Source: Spirochaetaceae bacterium (GTDB lineage Bacteria > Spirochaetota > Spirochaetia > Treponematales > Breznakiellaceae). From it: a stretch of 13,022 nt of DNA. A model generated the notes under the pieces. That model was given only the letters and a program-made list of their open reading frames with translations. It had not been told where the DNA came from and searched no databases. Where the stretch lies: assembly GCA_031290405.1 (NCBI GenBank), contig JAITNO010000169.1, positions 1 to 13,022 of the forward strand. The letters are read 5' to 3'. This document shows, piece after piece, positions 1 to 6,819 of this stretch. A program made the translations under genes and the position numbers. Within the stretch, counting starts at the first letter, position 1, and each line of letters begins with the position of its first letter.

Positions 1-1869
1 GTCACGCGGAAGCAGAAGCCGCTTACCGGCCCCCTTGCCGCGATTGACCGCGCCTTTGAGCGGGCCCTCACCGGCCTGGAAAACGGCTACAAGAAGATGG
101 TCGGGAGGATACTCAGGCATAAGCTTGTCACCATCGCCGTCGTCTTTGTGCTCTTCGTCGGGGCCGTCGCCCTCGTGCCTGTTACCGGCTACATCTTCAT
201 GCCCCAGCAGGAGCAGGATTCGGTGTCCGTGCAGGTTACCATGCCGCTCGGCACGCCCCTTGAGGAGACCGTCGTCTGGCTCAACCGTCTGCAAGAGATC
301 GCCAAGGCTGAAGTCGTCGTCGACGGAAAGCCCGCCTATGAACGCCTCAGTTTGAACGTTGGCGGCGGCAGACTCGGAAGCGCCGGATCGGTGAACGCGG
401 GCACCCTTCAGATCACCCTTCCGGCGTATAAAGTCCGCGCGCTTCACGAAGACGATGTGAAGGCCATACTCAGGCGGCACTTCAATGACTTTCCCGGCGC
501 GAAGTTTCAGTTCCAGGCGAGCCAGATGGGCGGCGGCATGGGCGGCAACCCCGTCGACATCCTCGGTAAGATGGACGATTTGCAGCACGGCAAGGAAATC
601 GCCGACAGGATACTCACCCTTTTGAAGGAGCGCGTCCCCGAAGCCACCGAGCCTAAGATCAGCATGGACGACGGCCTTCCCCAGCTTGAGATCGTGCTGG
701 ACCGCCAGAGGATGTACGCCCTCGGGCTGAATGTGAACACCGTCGGCAACGAGATAAAGGCCGCCGTCGACGGCCTTATCGCGTCTCGTTATTCCGAGTC
801 CGGCACCGATTACGACATCGTGCTCCGCTATGAGGAGAACGACCGGAGCGCGCGCCCCGACCTTGACAAAATCTTTGTCAAGAATGCCGCCGGCAAGCGC
901 ATACCCGTCTCCAACTTCGTCCGGTTTGAGGAAGGCGCCGGGCCGGTTACCATCCAGAGGGAAAACCAGAGCCGCCTTATCCACGTTACCGCCGGCGCGC
1001 TGCCCGGCACGCCGCTCAACGTCATCGTCGACAAGGTTCGCAGCCTCATTACTGCCGAAATCCCCGCCGAAGACGACCTTATCATTGAGTTTTCCGGCGA
1101 CAACGCGGACATGATGAAGATCATGAAGGCCTTTGTGCTCATCATCTGCGTCGCCATCTTCCTCGTGTTCGGCGTTATGGCGGCCCAGTTCGAGTCCTTC
1201 AAGGATCCTTTCATCATCCTGTTCACTTTGCCCCTGTCCGTCATCGGCATCGTCGCCATCTATATGATCACCGGCGACAAGTTCAACGTCCTGACGGCGG
1301 TCGGGCTCCTCGTCCTTGTCGGGGTCATCGTCAACAATGGCATCGTCCTCGTCGACTACACGAACCTGCTCCGCAAGCGGGGCTATGGCCTCATCGACGC
1401 CTGCGTCGAGGCCGCCGGCAATCGCCTGCGCCCCATCCTCATGTCCACCCTTACCACTGTTCTGGGCCTGGCGCCCTTGGCATTCGTCCCCGGCGAAGGC
1501 ACTCAGCTTGTGGCGCCCATCGGCAAGACGGTCTTCGGCGGCCTTACCTTCGGAACGCTGATGACGCTCTTCCTTATGCCCACCATCTACGCCATCTTCA
1601 ACAAGCACGACGACGCCCGCCGCGCCCGCCGCGCCGCGAGACGCGAAGGGATCGCGTCGGGACTTAAAGGCGCCGCCCTGCGGAACGCCAAAGACGCCGC
1701 CGAGCGTCCCCAGGAAATTGCGGCGCCCTTCAAAGAATCAGCGGAGCCCCCCGTTCCCGTCAAACGCCGCCGCATTCCTGCGGACGATGTATTCGACTAC
1801 ATCGAAGATGTGGAAACCGCTCAACAGAGGAACAACGCTTCAACGGAGGAAGACCATGACAACAGCTAA
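1..1869 (+). CDS. RND efflux transporter, inner-membrane subunit (C-terminal part; 5' end outside window)
   Basis: The frame is open from base 1, so this is the 3' part (622 residues) of a proton-driven RND pump of the HAE1/AcrB type, which exports hydrophobic or amphiphilic compounds across the envelope with a periplasmic adaptor and an outer-membrane channel. Visible are TM7 (about residues 41-64), the second large periplasmic porter/docking loop, then TM8-TM12 (about 375-397, 404-423, 428-453, 476-496, 509-533). Typical RND stretches are NNGIVLVDYTNLLRKRG after TM10 and LRPILMSTLTTVLGLAPLAF in TM11. After TM12 there is a charged cytoplasmic tail of roughly 85 residues, rich in Arg/Ala then Asp/Glu, longer than in AcrB. 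The P-II-like gene follows closely and is probably in the same operon. Substrate cannot be told. Class is secure; the true start is not in the window. Confidence 0.95.
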   Translation, partial: VTRKQKPLTGPLAAIDRAFERALTGLENGYKKMVGRILRHKLVTIAVVFVLFVGAVALVPVTGYIFMPQQEQDSVSVQVTMPLGTPLEETVVWLNRLQEIAKAEVVVDGKPAYERLSLNVGGGRLGSAGSVNAGTLQITLPAYKVRALHEDDVKAILRRHFNDFPGAKFQFQASQMGGGMGGNPVDILGKMDDLQHGKEIADRILTLLKERVPEATEPKISMDDGLPQLEIVLDRQRMYALGLNVNTVGNEIKAAVDGLIASRYSESGTDYDIVLRYEENDRSARPDLDKIFVKNAAGKRIPVSNFVRFEEGAGPVTIQRENQSRLIHVTAGALPGTPLNVIVDKVRSLITAEIPAEDDLIIEFSGDNADMMKIMKAFVLIICVAIFLVFGVMAAQFESFKDPFIILFTLPLSVIGIVAIYMITGDKFNVLTAVGLLVLVGVIVNNGIVLVDYTNLLRKRGYGLIDACVEAAGNRLRPILMSTLTTVLGLAPLAFVPGEGTQLVAPIGKTVFGGLTFGTLMTLFLMPTIYAIFNKHDDARRARRAARREGIASGLKGAALRNAKDAAERPQEIAAPFKESAEPPVPVKRRRIPADDVFDYIEDVETAQQRNNASTEEDHDNS

Positions 1870-1900
1870 AACCACCACAACCCACGGAGGAACACCATGA
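1856..1900 (+). CDS. Possible 14-codon small ORF bridging the RND and P-II-like genes
   Basis: ATG at 1856 is preceded at good spacing by ACGGAGGAAGACC, a strong Shine-Dalgarno. The frame reads MTTAKTTTTHGGTP and stops at TGA 1898-1900, overlapping the ATG of the next gene as ATGA. The start lies inside the last codons of the RND gene in another frame. The site is nearly a duplicate of the initiation region of the following gene (CACGGAGGAACACC then ATGACA), so it may be only a relic of a small tandem duplication. If translated it would couple the downstream gene to pump translation. No function can be assigned. Confidence 0.3.
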   Translation: MTTAKTTTTHGGTP

Positions 1901-2193
1901 CAAAGCGGAAACCCGCCATCACAAGAGTCGAGATCATCGCAAACCGGTCCGTTGAGGACAACATCCACGAGGCTCTTGCCGCCGCCGGCGTCGCAAAGCA
2001 CTATACCAAGACCCCTATAGTCCACGGCGTCGGCGCGAAGGGCCCCCGCATGGGCGACCCTGTCTGGCCCGAAGAGAATTTTGCCCTCGTCGTCTGGTGT
2101 GAAGCGGACGAAGCGCGGCTTATTAAGGAGGCTCTTGAGCCGGTGAAGGCCCAGTATCCCAATGAGGGCATCAAGGTGTTCGGCGCAGAGTAA
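1897..2193 (+). CDS. P-II-like transporter-associated protein (PG0541-type)
   Basis: A 98-residue cytoplasmic protein. The pattern VEIIANRSVEDNIHEAL near the N-terminus, a central glycine-rich stretch VHGVGAKGPRMGD, then FALVVWCEADEARLIKEAL and a C-terminal strand fits the small ferredoxin-like fold of P-II signalling proteins. The glycine-rich stretch would correspond to the T-loop region. From memory, such proteins occur next to RND pumps in Treponema and Porphyromonas-type genomes as PG0541-family transporter-associated proteins; no ligand is established that I know of. GGAGG at 1886-1890 fixes the start. It lies 27 nt after the pump stop codon, so co-expression and a regulatory or sensory role for the pump are inferred. 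The stop codon coincides with the start of the interspersed hairpin repeat. Confidence 0.8.
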   Translation: MTKRKPAITRVEIIANRSVEDNIHEALAAAGVAKHYTKTPIVHGVGAKGPRMGDPVWPEENFALVVWCEADEARLIKEALEPVKAQYPNEGIKVFGAE

Positions 2194-2270
2194 AGAAAGA
2201 GGAAGAGGGCCCATCCCTTCCGCGCCTACGGCGCGGAAGGGATGGGCTTTGCGCGGTTCCGCTTGCTGCG
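2191..2270 (+). repeat. Interspersed hairpin repeat, copy 1
   Basis: The stretch starting TAAAGAAAGAGGAAGAGGGC, continuing through a long inverted repeat and ending TTTGCGCGGTTCCGCTT, recurs at 5912-5985 with few differences. Copy 1 supplies the stop codon of the P-II-like gene. The two copies also match when translated on the minus strand (SLPRRRRGRDGPSSSFFT against TLPRLRRGRDAPSSSFFT). It resembles a REP/palindromic intergenic element. The rest of the gap to 2378 is GC-rich, with no gene that I can support. Confidence 0.75.
2209..2247 (+). terminator. Perfect 18-bp hairpin after the P-II-like gene
   Basis: The left arm 2209-2226 (GCCCATCCCTTCCGCGCC) pairs perfectly with 2230-2247 (GGCGCGGAAGGGATGGGC) around the loop TAC. 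It begins 15 nt past the stop codon and is followed by only TTT, so it may terminate transcription or protect the 3' end. Because it is the core of an interspersed repeat, termination may be a secondary role. Confidence 0.5.
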
Positions 2271-2378
2271 GCCCTGGCGATTGAACGGCTCTTGGCGATG
2301 ACGCTTGGGGCCGCCTTTTTTGTGGGCGAGGGGTAGAACCGAGGAGCGCCGTGGGAGTAGGATGGGCAGGGGGCGATT

Positions 2379-2906
2379 ATGGACGAAGCACTGCAGTTGG
2401 AAAATATGATATACGAGATACGCGGCCACAAGGTGATGCTGGACAGCGACTTGGCGCGCCTCTATCAGGTTGAAACGAAGCGCCTCAACGAGGCCGTCAG
2501 GCGGAACAGCGAACGTTTTCCCGTGGACTTCATGTTCCGTCTTACCGAGGCCGACTTGTCAACTTTGAAGTCGCAAAATGCGACCTCAAACGACGAGGGC
2601 GGCAGGGGCGGCAGGCGGTATTTGCCCTATGCGTTTACCGAACAAGGCGTATCAATGCTCTCAAGCGTGTTAAGGTCAGACCGTGCCGTAAAGGTCAATA
2701 TTCAAATCATGCGTACCTTTGTAAAAATGCGCTCGTTTGTATTTGCACAGACGGACATAAACGAACAAATTGCCGAGTTGCGCAAGCTCTTGCTTTTCTA
2801 CATGGACAAAAACGATGAGCGCGTGAGCGACATTGTTCGCGCCCTAAACAACCTCGTCGAAAAACCGCCGACAAGGAAACCCCTTGGTTTCAAAATGGAA
2901 CCATGA
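2379..2906 (+). CDS. ORF6N-domain protein (KilA-N-like, phage-derived DNA-binding type)
   Basis: A 175-residue protein. Residues about 5-95 match the ORF6N pattern: IYEIRGHKVMLDSDLARLYQ, then KRLNEAVRRNSERFP and DFMFRLTEAD, then RYLPYAFTEQGVSMLSSVL and the start of a helix around IQIMRTFVKMR. ORF6N domains occur in phage antirepressor-like proteins and as stand-alone bacterial proteins, many of them mobile; DNA binding is presumed and the cellular role is unknown. The C-terminal helical region (about 115-165) may form a coiled coil. The start is ATG 2379 with AGGGGGC just upstream. From about 2640 on, base use is visibly more AT-rich than in the neighbours (codons such as aaa, att, ttt), suggesting transfer. 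It converges on the SPOR gene with only 24 nt between the stops. Confidence 0.85.
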   Translation: MDEALQLENMIYEIRGHKVMLDSDLARLYQVETKRLNEAVRRNSERFPVDFMFRLTEADLSTLKSQNATSNDEGGRGGRRYLPYAFTEQGVSMLSSVLRSDRAVKVNIQIMRTFVKMRSFVFAQTDINEQIAELRKLLLFYMDKNDERVSDIVRALNNLVEKPPTRKPLGFKMEP

Positions 2907-2930
2907 GCGTTGCGCCTCCGCGCCCCCACT

Positions 2931-5255
2931 TTAAGTTCCCGACTTTATGAAGACATCCTTCCAGCCGTCTTTTTTGAGGCGGACGAGGAGGGCGTTGCTT
3001 TCGCCTTCGTTCATGGGGCCCAGGAGGAGTTTTGTGGGGGCGCCGTCGGCTCCCGCATTTTGTATGACGGCGGGGAGGTTTTTCCTCAGTCTAAGGAGGG
3101 TCCGGTCGATTTCTTCGCTCCCGTTGAAGATGCCCATCTGTATGTAGTATTTGCCCTTCTCCAGCGCGTTGATTCTTTTGAGGGAATCCGAGACCGCCGG
3201 CCGCGGCAGAGGCTCGGGGACGACCGCGGGGGCCTGCGGGGCTTGCGGCGCCTGCGGCCTGAAGGCAGGCTCGCGGATGGCGGGCGGGGGCGACACCGCG
3301 GCGATGCGGGGTTCCCTCACCACCGGAGGGGCCGCCGGCAGTGAGGGGGTCAGCTGGGGCTGGACGGGCAGCAGGAGGATGTCGGGTTCGACCTGGCCGG
3401 GCAGCTCAGGCGGCGCGCCTGACTCGGGGCGCAGAACGCCGTGGTCGGCGGGCAGCGGGAAGACGTCGGGTTCGGCCTGGACGGGCAGCTCAGGCGGCGC
3501 GCCTGACTCGGGGCGCAGGACGCCGTGGTCGGCGGGCAACAGGGAGACCTCAAACGCCGCTTCGTCGGGCAGTTCGGGCGGAGCGGCATATTCAGGGGGC
3601 AGCGGTTCGGGGGGGGCCGCATACTCGGGGGCGGCCAGGGAAAGTGCGGGCAGCTCGCGCTCGGGGGGCAGCGCGGGCGGCGCGCTCACCGGCGGCAGCC
3701 GGTCCTCGGCAGGCGTAAGGACGATTACGGCGTCTTCCGCACGGGGGTCGGGCAGGAGTGGAAACGGCGCAGCCTCAGGCGCCTGGGCGTCGGACGGGGC
3801 GTCAACCCGGGCTTCCAAGACAAGCGCAGGCACAGGCAGCCCCGCGCCGCCAGACGCCGCGGGGAGGCTTCGAGGAGAAAGCTCGTCGGAAACCTCAGGG
3901 GTGAGGGCCCTTCCCACCGACGCGGCAAGATCGGGCACAGGCAGCGCCGCGCCGCCGTCAGCCGCTTCGGGGAAGCCGCGCGGGAAAAGCTCATCGGAAA
4001 CCTCAAGGGCGGGGGCCTTTTCCACCGCAGGCGCGGGAAGCGCAGGCGCGGGAAGCGCAGGCGCGGGAAGCGCCTCCGCCGCGCCAGACGGGACTCCTAG
4101 GGCGAGCGCAGGCACAGGCAGCGCCGCATCGCCAGCCGCCGCGTCGGGGAGGCCTCGCGGGGAAAGCGGTGCGGAAACCTCTAAGGTGGGGGCCCTTCCC
4201 GCCGCTTGCGCGGGAAGGGCAGGCGCAGGCAGGGCCGCGAGGGATATGTCAGGCGGCGGCGCATCAAGGGGCGTCTGGGGAGCGTAGGCAAGGTTCTCGA
4301 AGATCTCCGCCGCGGGCGCCTCCACGGGAGGCTCCACGGGAGGCTCCGCAAAAGGCGGCGTCTCAGGCGCGGCAGGAGCGGCGGCGGCAAACTGCGGCAC
4401 CGGGAACGCACCAACGCCCGGCGACGGATCGCGGACGCCAAAAGGAAGAACGCCCGGAATTTGCGGCGTATACTCAGCCATGTCCGACGCCGCCGGCCCA
4501 GCCGCCGCCGGCCCGGATGCCGCCGCCGCAGGAGCCGCCGCCGGCGCGTCTCCAGATCCAGCGCCCGCCGGCGCAACGGCAGGCGCATCCAGAGAGTATT
4601 CCACCGTACGCGGCATATCGCCCTGAATGTTAATCGAAGAAGGAGCCGCCGGCAGCGTATACATGGAGGCAACCTCAGGCGCTTCGGGCCGTTCAGAAGC
4701 CACATTCACACTCTGCGGAACGCCACCGTCCAGGACCGCATAAGAGGGCGCCTCACCCACATTCCAACGCGCAGACGGAGAAGCAACGGCAAAATCATTC
4801 GGGTCAACATAGCTTTTAACCGCCGAAGCCGGATCGTAATCAGGGTCGCCGGAAATGCTCCGCCCGTCGAGGAAGCGCGAGTTCGCCACACCAGGGTCGG
4901 CAGGCGAGGCAATCCTAATCCTCCCCACCGCATCCGCCGGCAAACCAATCGCCGTCGAAGCGTCGCGGGAGAGGAGCGCCAGCCCGCCGGGCATATTTTG
5001 CGAAGAGGCGACAATAGCCTGGATGGACAAGCCCGTCGCCGGATTGAACACATCCACCACCGTGTTCTTGGGGAACGTATTGCTGGCAATGTAGAAACCC
5101 CTTTCCGGCAAAGCCCCGTAGGGCGCAACCGCACCCGCACCCTCCCAAATGGGAGACGCGCCGGTAAGCAGACACACCGCGCACACCATCAGAAACGCCG
5201 AAAAGCAGTCCTCCCGACCCTTCTTGCCCATACCCATGACCTTGCCATCGCCCAT
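2931..5255 (-). CDS. Secreted SPOR-domain protein with RlpA-like N-terminal region and Ala/Pro-rich spacer
   Basis: A 774-residue protein from ATG 5255 (a GTG at 5258 is an alternative), with GGGAGGA at proper spacing. A hydrophobic signal segment (residues about 17-35) sends it to the periplasm. Residues about 50-125 (FPKNTVVDVFNPATGL, then LALLSRDASTAIGLP, VGRIRI) resemble the double-psi beta-barrel of RlpA, a septal lytic transglycosylase, but the acidic catalytic positions and the D-R-G-P motif are not visible, so lytic activity is doubtful. A spacer of about 500 residues, extremely rich in Ala, Pro, Glu and Leu with internal repeats, follows. The last 75 residues (YYIQMGIFNGSEE to KKDGWKDVFIKSG) form an SPOR domain, which binds denuded septal peptidoglycan. 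Role inferred: a wall-tethered cell-division or envelope factor. Its start overlaps the stop of the upstream gene as TGATG, so the two are probably translationally coupled. Confidence 0.8.
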   Translation of the reverse strand: MGDGKVMGMGKKGREDCFSAFLMVCAVCLLTGASPIWEGAGAVAPYGALPERGFYIASNTFPKNTVVDVFNPATGLSIQAIVASSQNMPGGLALLSRDASTAIGLPADAVGRIRIASPADPGVANSRFLDGRSISGDPDYDPASAVKSYVDPNDFAVASPSARWNVGEAPSYAVLDGGVPQSVNVASERPEAPEVASMYTLPAAPSSINIQGDMPRTVEYSLDAPAVAPAGAGSGDAPAAAPAAAASGPAAAGPAASDMAEYTPQIPGVLPFGVRDPSPGVGAFPVPQFAAAAPAAPETPPFAEPPVEPPVEAPAAEIFENLAYAPQTPLDAPPPDISLAALPAPALPAQAAGRAPTLEVSAPLSPRGLPDAAAGDAALPVPALALGVPSGAAEALPAPALPAPALPAPAVEKAPALEVSDELFPRGFPEAADGGAALPVPDLAASVGRALTPEVSDELSPRSLPAASGGAGLPVPALVLEARVDAPSDAQAPEAAPFPLLPDPRAEDAVIVLTPAEDRLPPVSAPPALPPERELPALSLAAPEYAAPPEPLPPEYAAPPELPDEAAFEVSLLPADHGVLRPESGAPPELPVQAEPDVFPLPADHGVLRPESGAPPELPGQVEPDILLLPVQPQLTPSLPAAPPVVREPRIAAVSPPPAIREPAFRPQAPQAPQAPAVVPEPLPRPAVSDSLKRINALEKGKYYIQMGIFNGSEEIDRTLLRLRKNLPAVIQNAGADGAPTKLLLGPMNEGESNALLVRLKKDGWKDVFIKSGT
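3371..3538 (-). repeat. 84-bp (28-codon) tandem repeat inside the SPOR gene
   Basis: Two near-identical 84-bp copies encode PADHGVLRPESGAPPELP plus an acidic linker, with a diverged third copy towards 3585. The clearest anchors are CGGCGCGCCTGACTCGGG at 3411 and 3495, 84 nt apart. The repeat lies in the Ala/Pro-rich spacer, where copy number could vary without harming either end domain. Confidence 0.8.
4026..4070 (-). repeat. 15-bp tandem repeat (PALPA) inside the SPOR gene
   Basis: Three exact copies of CGCAGGCGCGGGAAG encode successive PALPA units on the minus strand. It is another expandable segment of the spacer. Longer imperfect repeats of about 45 residues (anchors EVSAPLSPRGLP, EVSDELFPRGFP, EVSDELSPRSLP) surround it. 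Confidence 0.85.
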
Positions 5256-5758
5256 CACATCTTCCTCCCAATATACGGAACAATCGCCTTAGCCATCGCC
5301 CTCGCGCCGTTCACCCCGTCTTCAAACACAAACCCCTTCCCCAACGCCGACTCCTCCACCAGAAACTTATACGGAGCAACCTTGTACAAACGAAGCCTCA
5401 CCGATTCAGGCGCCCCCGCCTCCGCGCCCTCAGATGCCTCCGCATAGTTCAAAAACGCAATAATAAAGTATTCCGAGCCCCCCTCGTCAGCCTCCTGGAA
5501 ATCGCGCAACGCCCCTTCGGGAAACTCCTCGGCAGGAATAACCGACATCTTCTTCGCCCTCGCGTTGGAAACAACGTGCCCCGCGTCGAAGAAAACATCC
5601 ATAATCCCCCCCTCCCACAGCTCCGCCGTCCCCTTAGCCGCCTGCGCCGCCGCGCCCGTTTCAATAACCACAAACGAAACATTCGCCGCATAACCCGAAA
5701 AAGCAGGCGCCGCAAACAGACAAACCGCACACAACAACCATCCCAAAAGACGCCACAT
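5255..5758 (-). CDS. Uncharacterised secreted protein, first gene of the SPOR operon
   Basis: A 167-residue protein of no family I can name. MWRLLGWLLCAVCLFAAPAFSGYA is a clear signal peptide with likely cleavage after the AFS or GYA positions. The mature part is acidic, about 140 residues, with alternating strands (NVSFVVIETG near the N-terminus, EYFIIAFLNYAEA, VRLRLYKVAPYKFLVEESAL) and a C-terminal helix ending in VPYIGRKM. The start at 5758 is chosen because AAAGAGGAG lies 9 nt upstream. A longer in-frame ORF reaches 5935 through repeat DNA but lacks comparable support. It is followed directly by the SPOR protein with a TGATG overlap, so it probably works in the periplasm with that envelope protein. 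Confidence 0.75.
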   Translation of the reverse strand: MWRLLGWLLCAVCLFAAPAFSGYAANVSFVVIETGAAAQAAKGTAELWEGGIMDVFFDAGHVVSNARAKKMSVIPAEEFPEGALRDFQEADEGGSEYFIIAFLNYAEASEGAEAGAPESVRLRLYKVAPYKFLVEESALGKGFVFEDGVNGARAMAKAIVPYIGRKM

Positions 5759-5780
5759 CGCAACATACTCCTCTTTCCCG

Positions 5781-5786
5781 ATTATC
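5781..5786 (-). promoter_or_regulatory. Candidate -10 box of the two-gene envelope operon
   Basis: On the minus strand GATAAT lies in the small palindrome CCGATAATCGG (5778-5788), about 22 nt before the ATG, leaving room for the AAAGAGGAG ribosome-binding site. No good -35 box is visible 17 nt upstream, but the region is AT-rich. The palindrome could itself be an operator. Confidence 0.35.
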
Positions 5787-5810
5787 GGAGAGTTGCCATA
5801 GAAAATTAGT

Positions 5811-5901
5811 TTTTTGTAGCGGCTTTTTTTGCAGTGGCCTACGGCGCTATGCCCTCGGCAATAGGCTTTTTGTCCGCGGTCTGCCCTCCCCAGCTTTCGG
5901 C
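5811..5901 (+). repeat. Interspersed repeat of the polA-insert family, copy A
   Basis: This runs from TTTTTGTAGCGGC through GGCCTACGGCGCT to CCCCAGCTTTCGG. It aligns over about 80 nt with 7763-7882 inside polA, in the same orientation, and with the reverse complement of 7459-7582. Its minus-strand translation reads KLGRADRGQKAYCRG then HSAVGHCKKS, the same frame and pattern as the insert in DNA polymerase I. It lies in the leader of the 167-residue gene and continues directly into hairpin repeat copy 2. Confidence 0.8.
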
Positions 5902-5911
5902 TTTGTTTTTG

Positions 5912-6066
5912 TAAAGAAAGAGGAAGAGGGCGCATCCCTTCCGCGCCGCAGGCGCGGAAGGGTCGGGCTTTGCGCGGTTCCGCTTCGCTCCATTCCCTCC
6001 GCTACGCTACGGGAACGCTTCGCGCCGCTCCAATCCCTTGCGCGGTTCCGCTCGCTCCGTTCCCTC
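5912..6066 (+). repeat. Interspersed hairpin repeat, copy 2, with a GC-rich tail
   Basis: This begins TAAAGAAAGAGGAAGAGGG like copy 1. A 12-bp stem (5936-5947 with 5951-5962, loop GCA) follows, then TTTGCGCGGTTCCGCTT. The tail holds a second TGCGCGGTTCCGCT (about 6040) and several short inverted pieces. It fills the gap between the W-G-I-P gene stop (6079) and copy A, and could act as a terminator or REP-like site. No gene is seen in 5759-6078. Confidence 0.7.
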
Positions 6067-6078
6067 TTCCCTTTTCCC

Positions 6079-6795
6079 TTACGGAATGATGATGCTTTGG
6101 ATGACGCTCCAGGGACCCTTGCCCACATCTTCGCCGCCCACAGAGTCTTCTTGCCAGCGCATCGCCACGTAGAGGCGCTTGCCGATGTCCTCCGCGCCAA
6201 AAGTCTTCACCCAGGGCGAGGCCGTGTTCGTAAAGCTCTTCCAGCCGGGGGCGTTGGCGTTAGGCGGGGCCGGGTCGTCCAGCGGCAGAACCCAAAAGCG
6301 GATTTCCGCCGCGTGGTGGCTCCCCTTGCCCCGCGTGGGACTGCCGGCGATGCGATAGACGATCATCACGATGTGGCCGGACGTGATAAGCTTAAAAAAG
6401 AACTCGATGCCTTCGTCCTCGTCCTCCCCGCCGCCTTCGCCGTGGGGTCGCAGTCCAAGTCGGTAGAGGGCGATTTTAGGGAACTCATCCTGATAGAAGT
6501 TGGCGTGCAGGCTTCGCATGGTCGCTTTCATCAGCGCGAAGGCGACATTGCATTCGAACCGCACAACCTTCGTCGCCGTTGTAGGCTCGCCCAGCTTTTT
6601 CAGCAGCTTGACGCATTCTATAAGCTCCGCGCCCAGCTTTTCGGTCTTTCCCGCGGGGATTCCCCAGACCGCGGCGTTGGTTTTTGGCTCTCCGCTTTGG
6701 CCCGGATCGATTTCGGACAGGACTTTGTGCCATGATCCCGCCATTCTCAGCTGACCGTCCCGTTTTCCCGGCATCCAATCCTTCGTGTGTGGCAT
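6079..6795 (-). CDS. Uncharacterised protein, KDWMPG/WGIP helical plus Fn3-like family
   Basis: A 238-residue protein. GAGGAG six nt before ATG 6795 fixes the start, giving MPHTKDWMPGKRDGQLRMA. The N-terminal half is helical (HKVL near residue 21, WGIPAGKTEKLGAEL, ECNVAFALMKATMRSLHANF). The C-terminal half is beta-rich, resembling a fibronectin-III-type sandwich (EIRFWVLPLDD, KRLYVAMRWQEDS, KGPWSVIQSIIIP). I recognise this two-part layout from uncharacterised proteins frequent in Treponema and Bacteroidetes; I know of no function. No signal peptide or membrane segment is visible, so it looks cytoplasmic. The 21-bp array lies directly upstream and reads in frame into it with no stop for about 125 codons, though only a TTG without a ribosome-binding site could start there. 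Confidence 0.8.
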   Translation of the reverse strand: MPHTKDWMPGKRDGQLRMAGSWHKVLSEIDPGQSGEPKTNAAVWGIPAGKTEKLGAELIECVKLLKKLGEPTTATKVVRFECNVAFALMKATMRSLHANFYQDEFPKIALYRLGLRPHGEGGGEDEDEGIEFFFKLITSGHIVMIVYRIAGSPTRGKGSHHAAEIRFWVLPLDDPAPPNANAPGWKSFTNTASPWVKTFGAEDIGKRLYVAMRWQEDSVGGEDVGKGPWSVIQSIIIP

Positions 6796-6813
6796 AGCAA
6801 TCTCCTCAAATAG

Positions 6814-6819
6814 ATATAA
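6814..6819 (-). promoter_or_regulatory. Candidate -10 box between the 21-bp array and the W-G-I-P gene
   Basis: On the minus strand TTATAT (within CTTATATCTA) sits between the last 21-bp unit and the GAGGAG site, the only AT-rich spot nearby. Any -35 contact would fall inside the array, which would make the array units candidate operators. No convincing -35 match is visible. Confidence 0.3.

Noticed and set aside
3151..5447. Long plus-strand frames opposite the SPOR gene (378 and 413 codons)
   Set aside because: Their Ser/Gly- and Arg-rich compositions mirror the Ala/Pro-rich spacer on the other strand; the minus frame has a signal peptide and an SPOR domain.
5255..5935. Start of the 167-residue gene at 5935, giving 226 residues
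   Set aside because: The added N-terminus is encoded by two interspersed repeats and would bury the signal peptide; ATG 5758 has a good ribosome-binding site.
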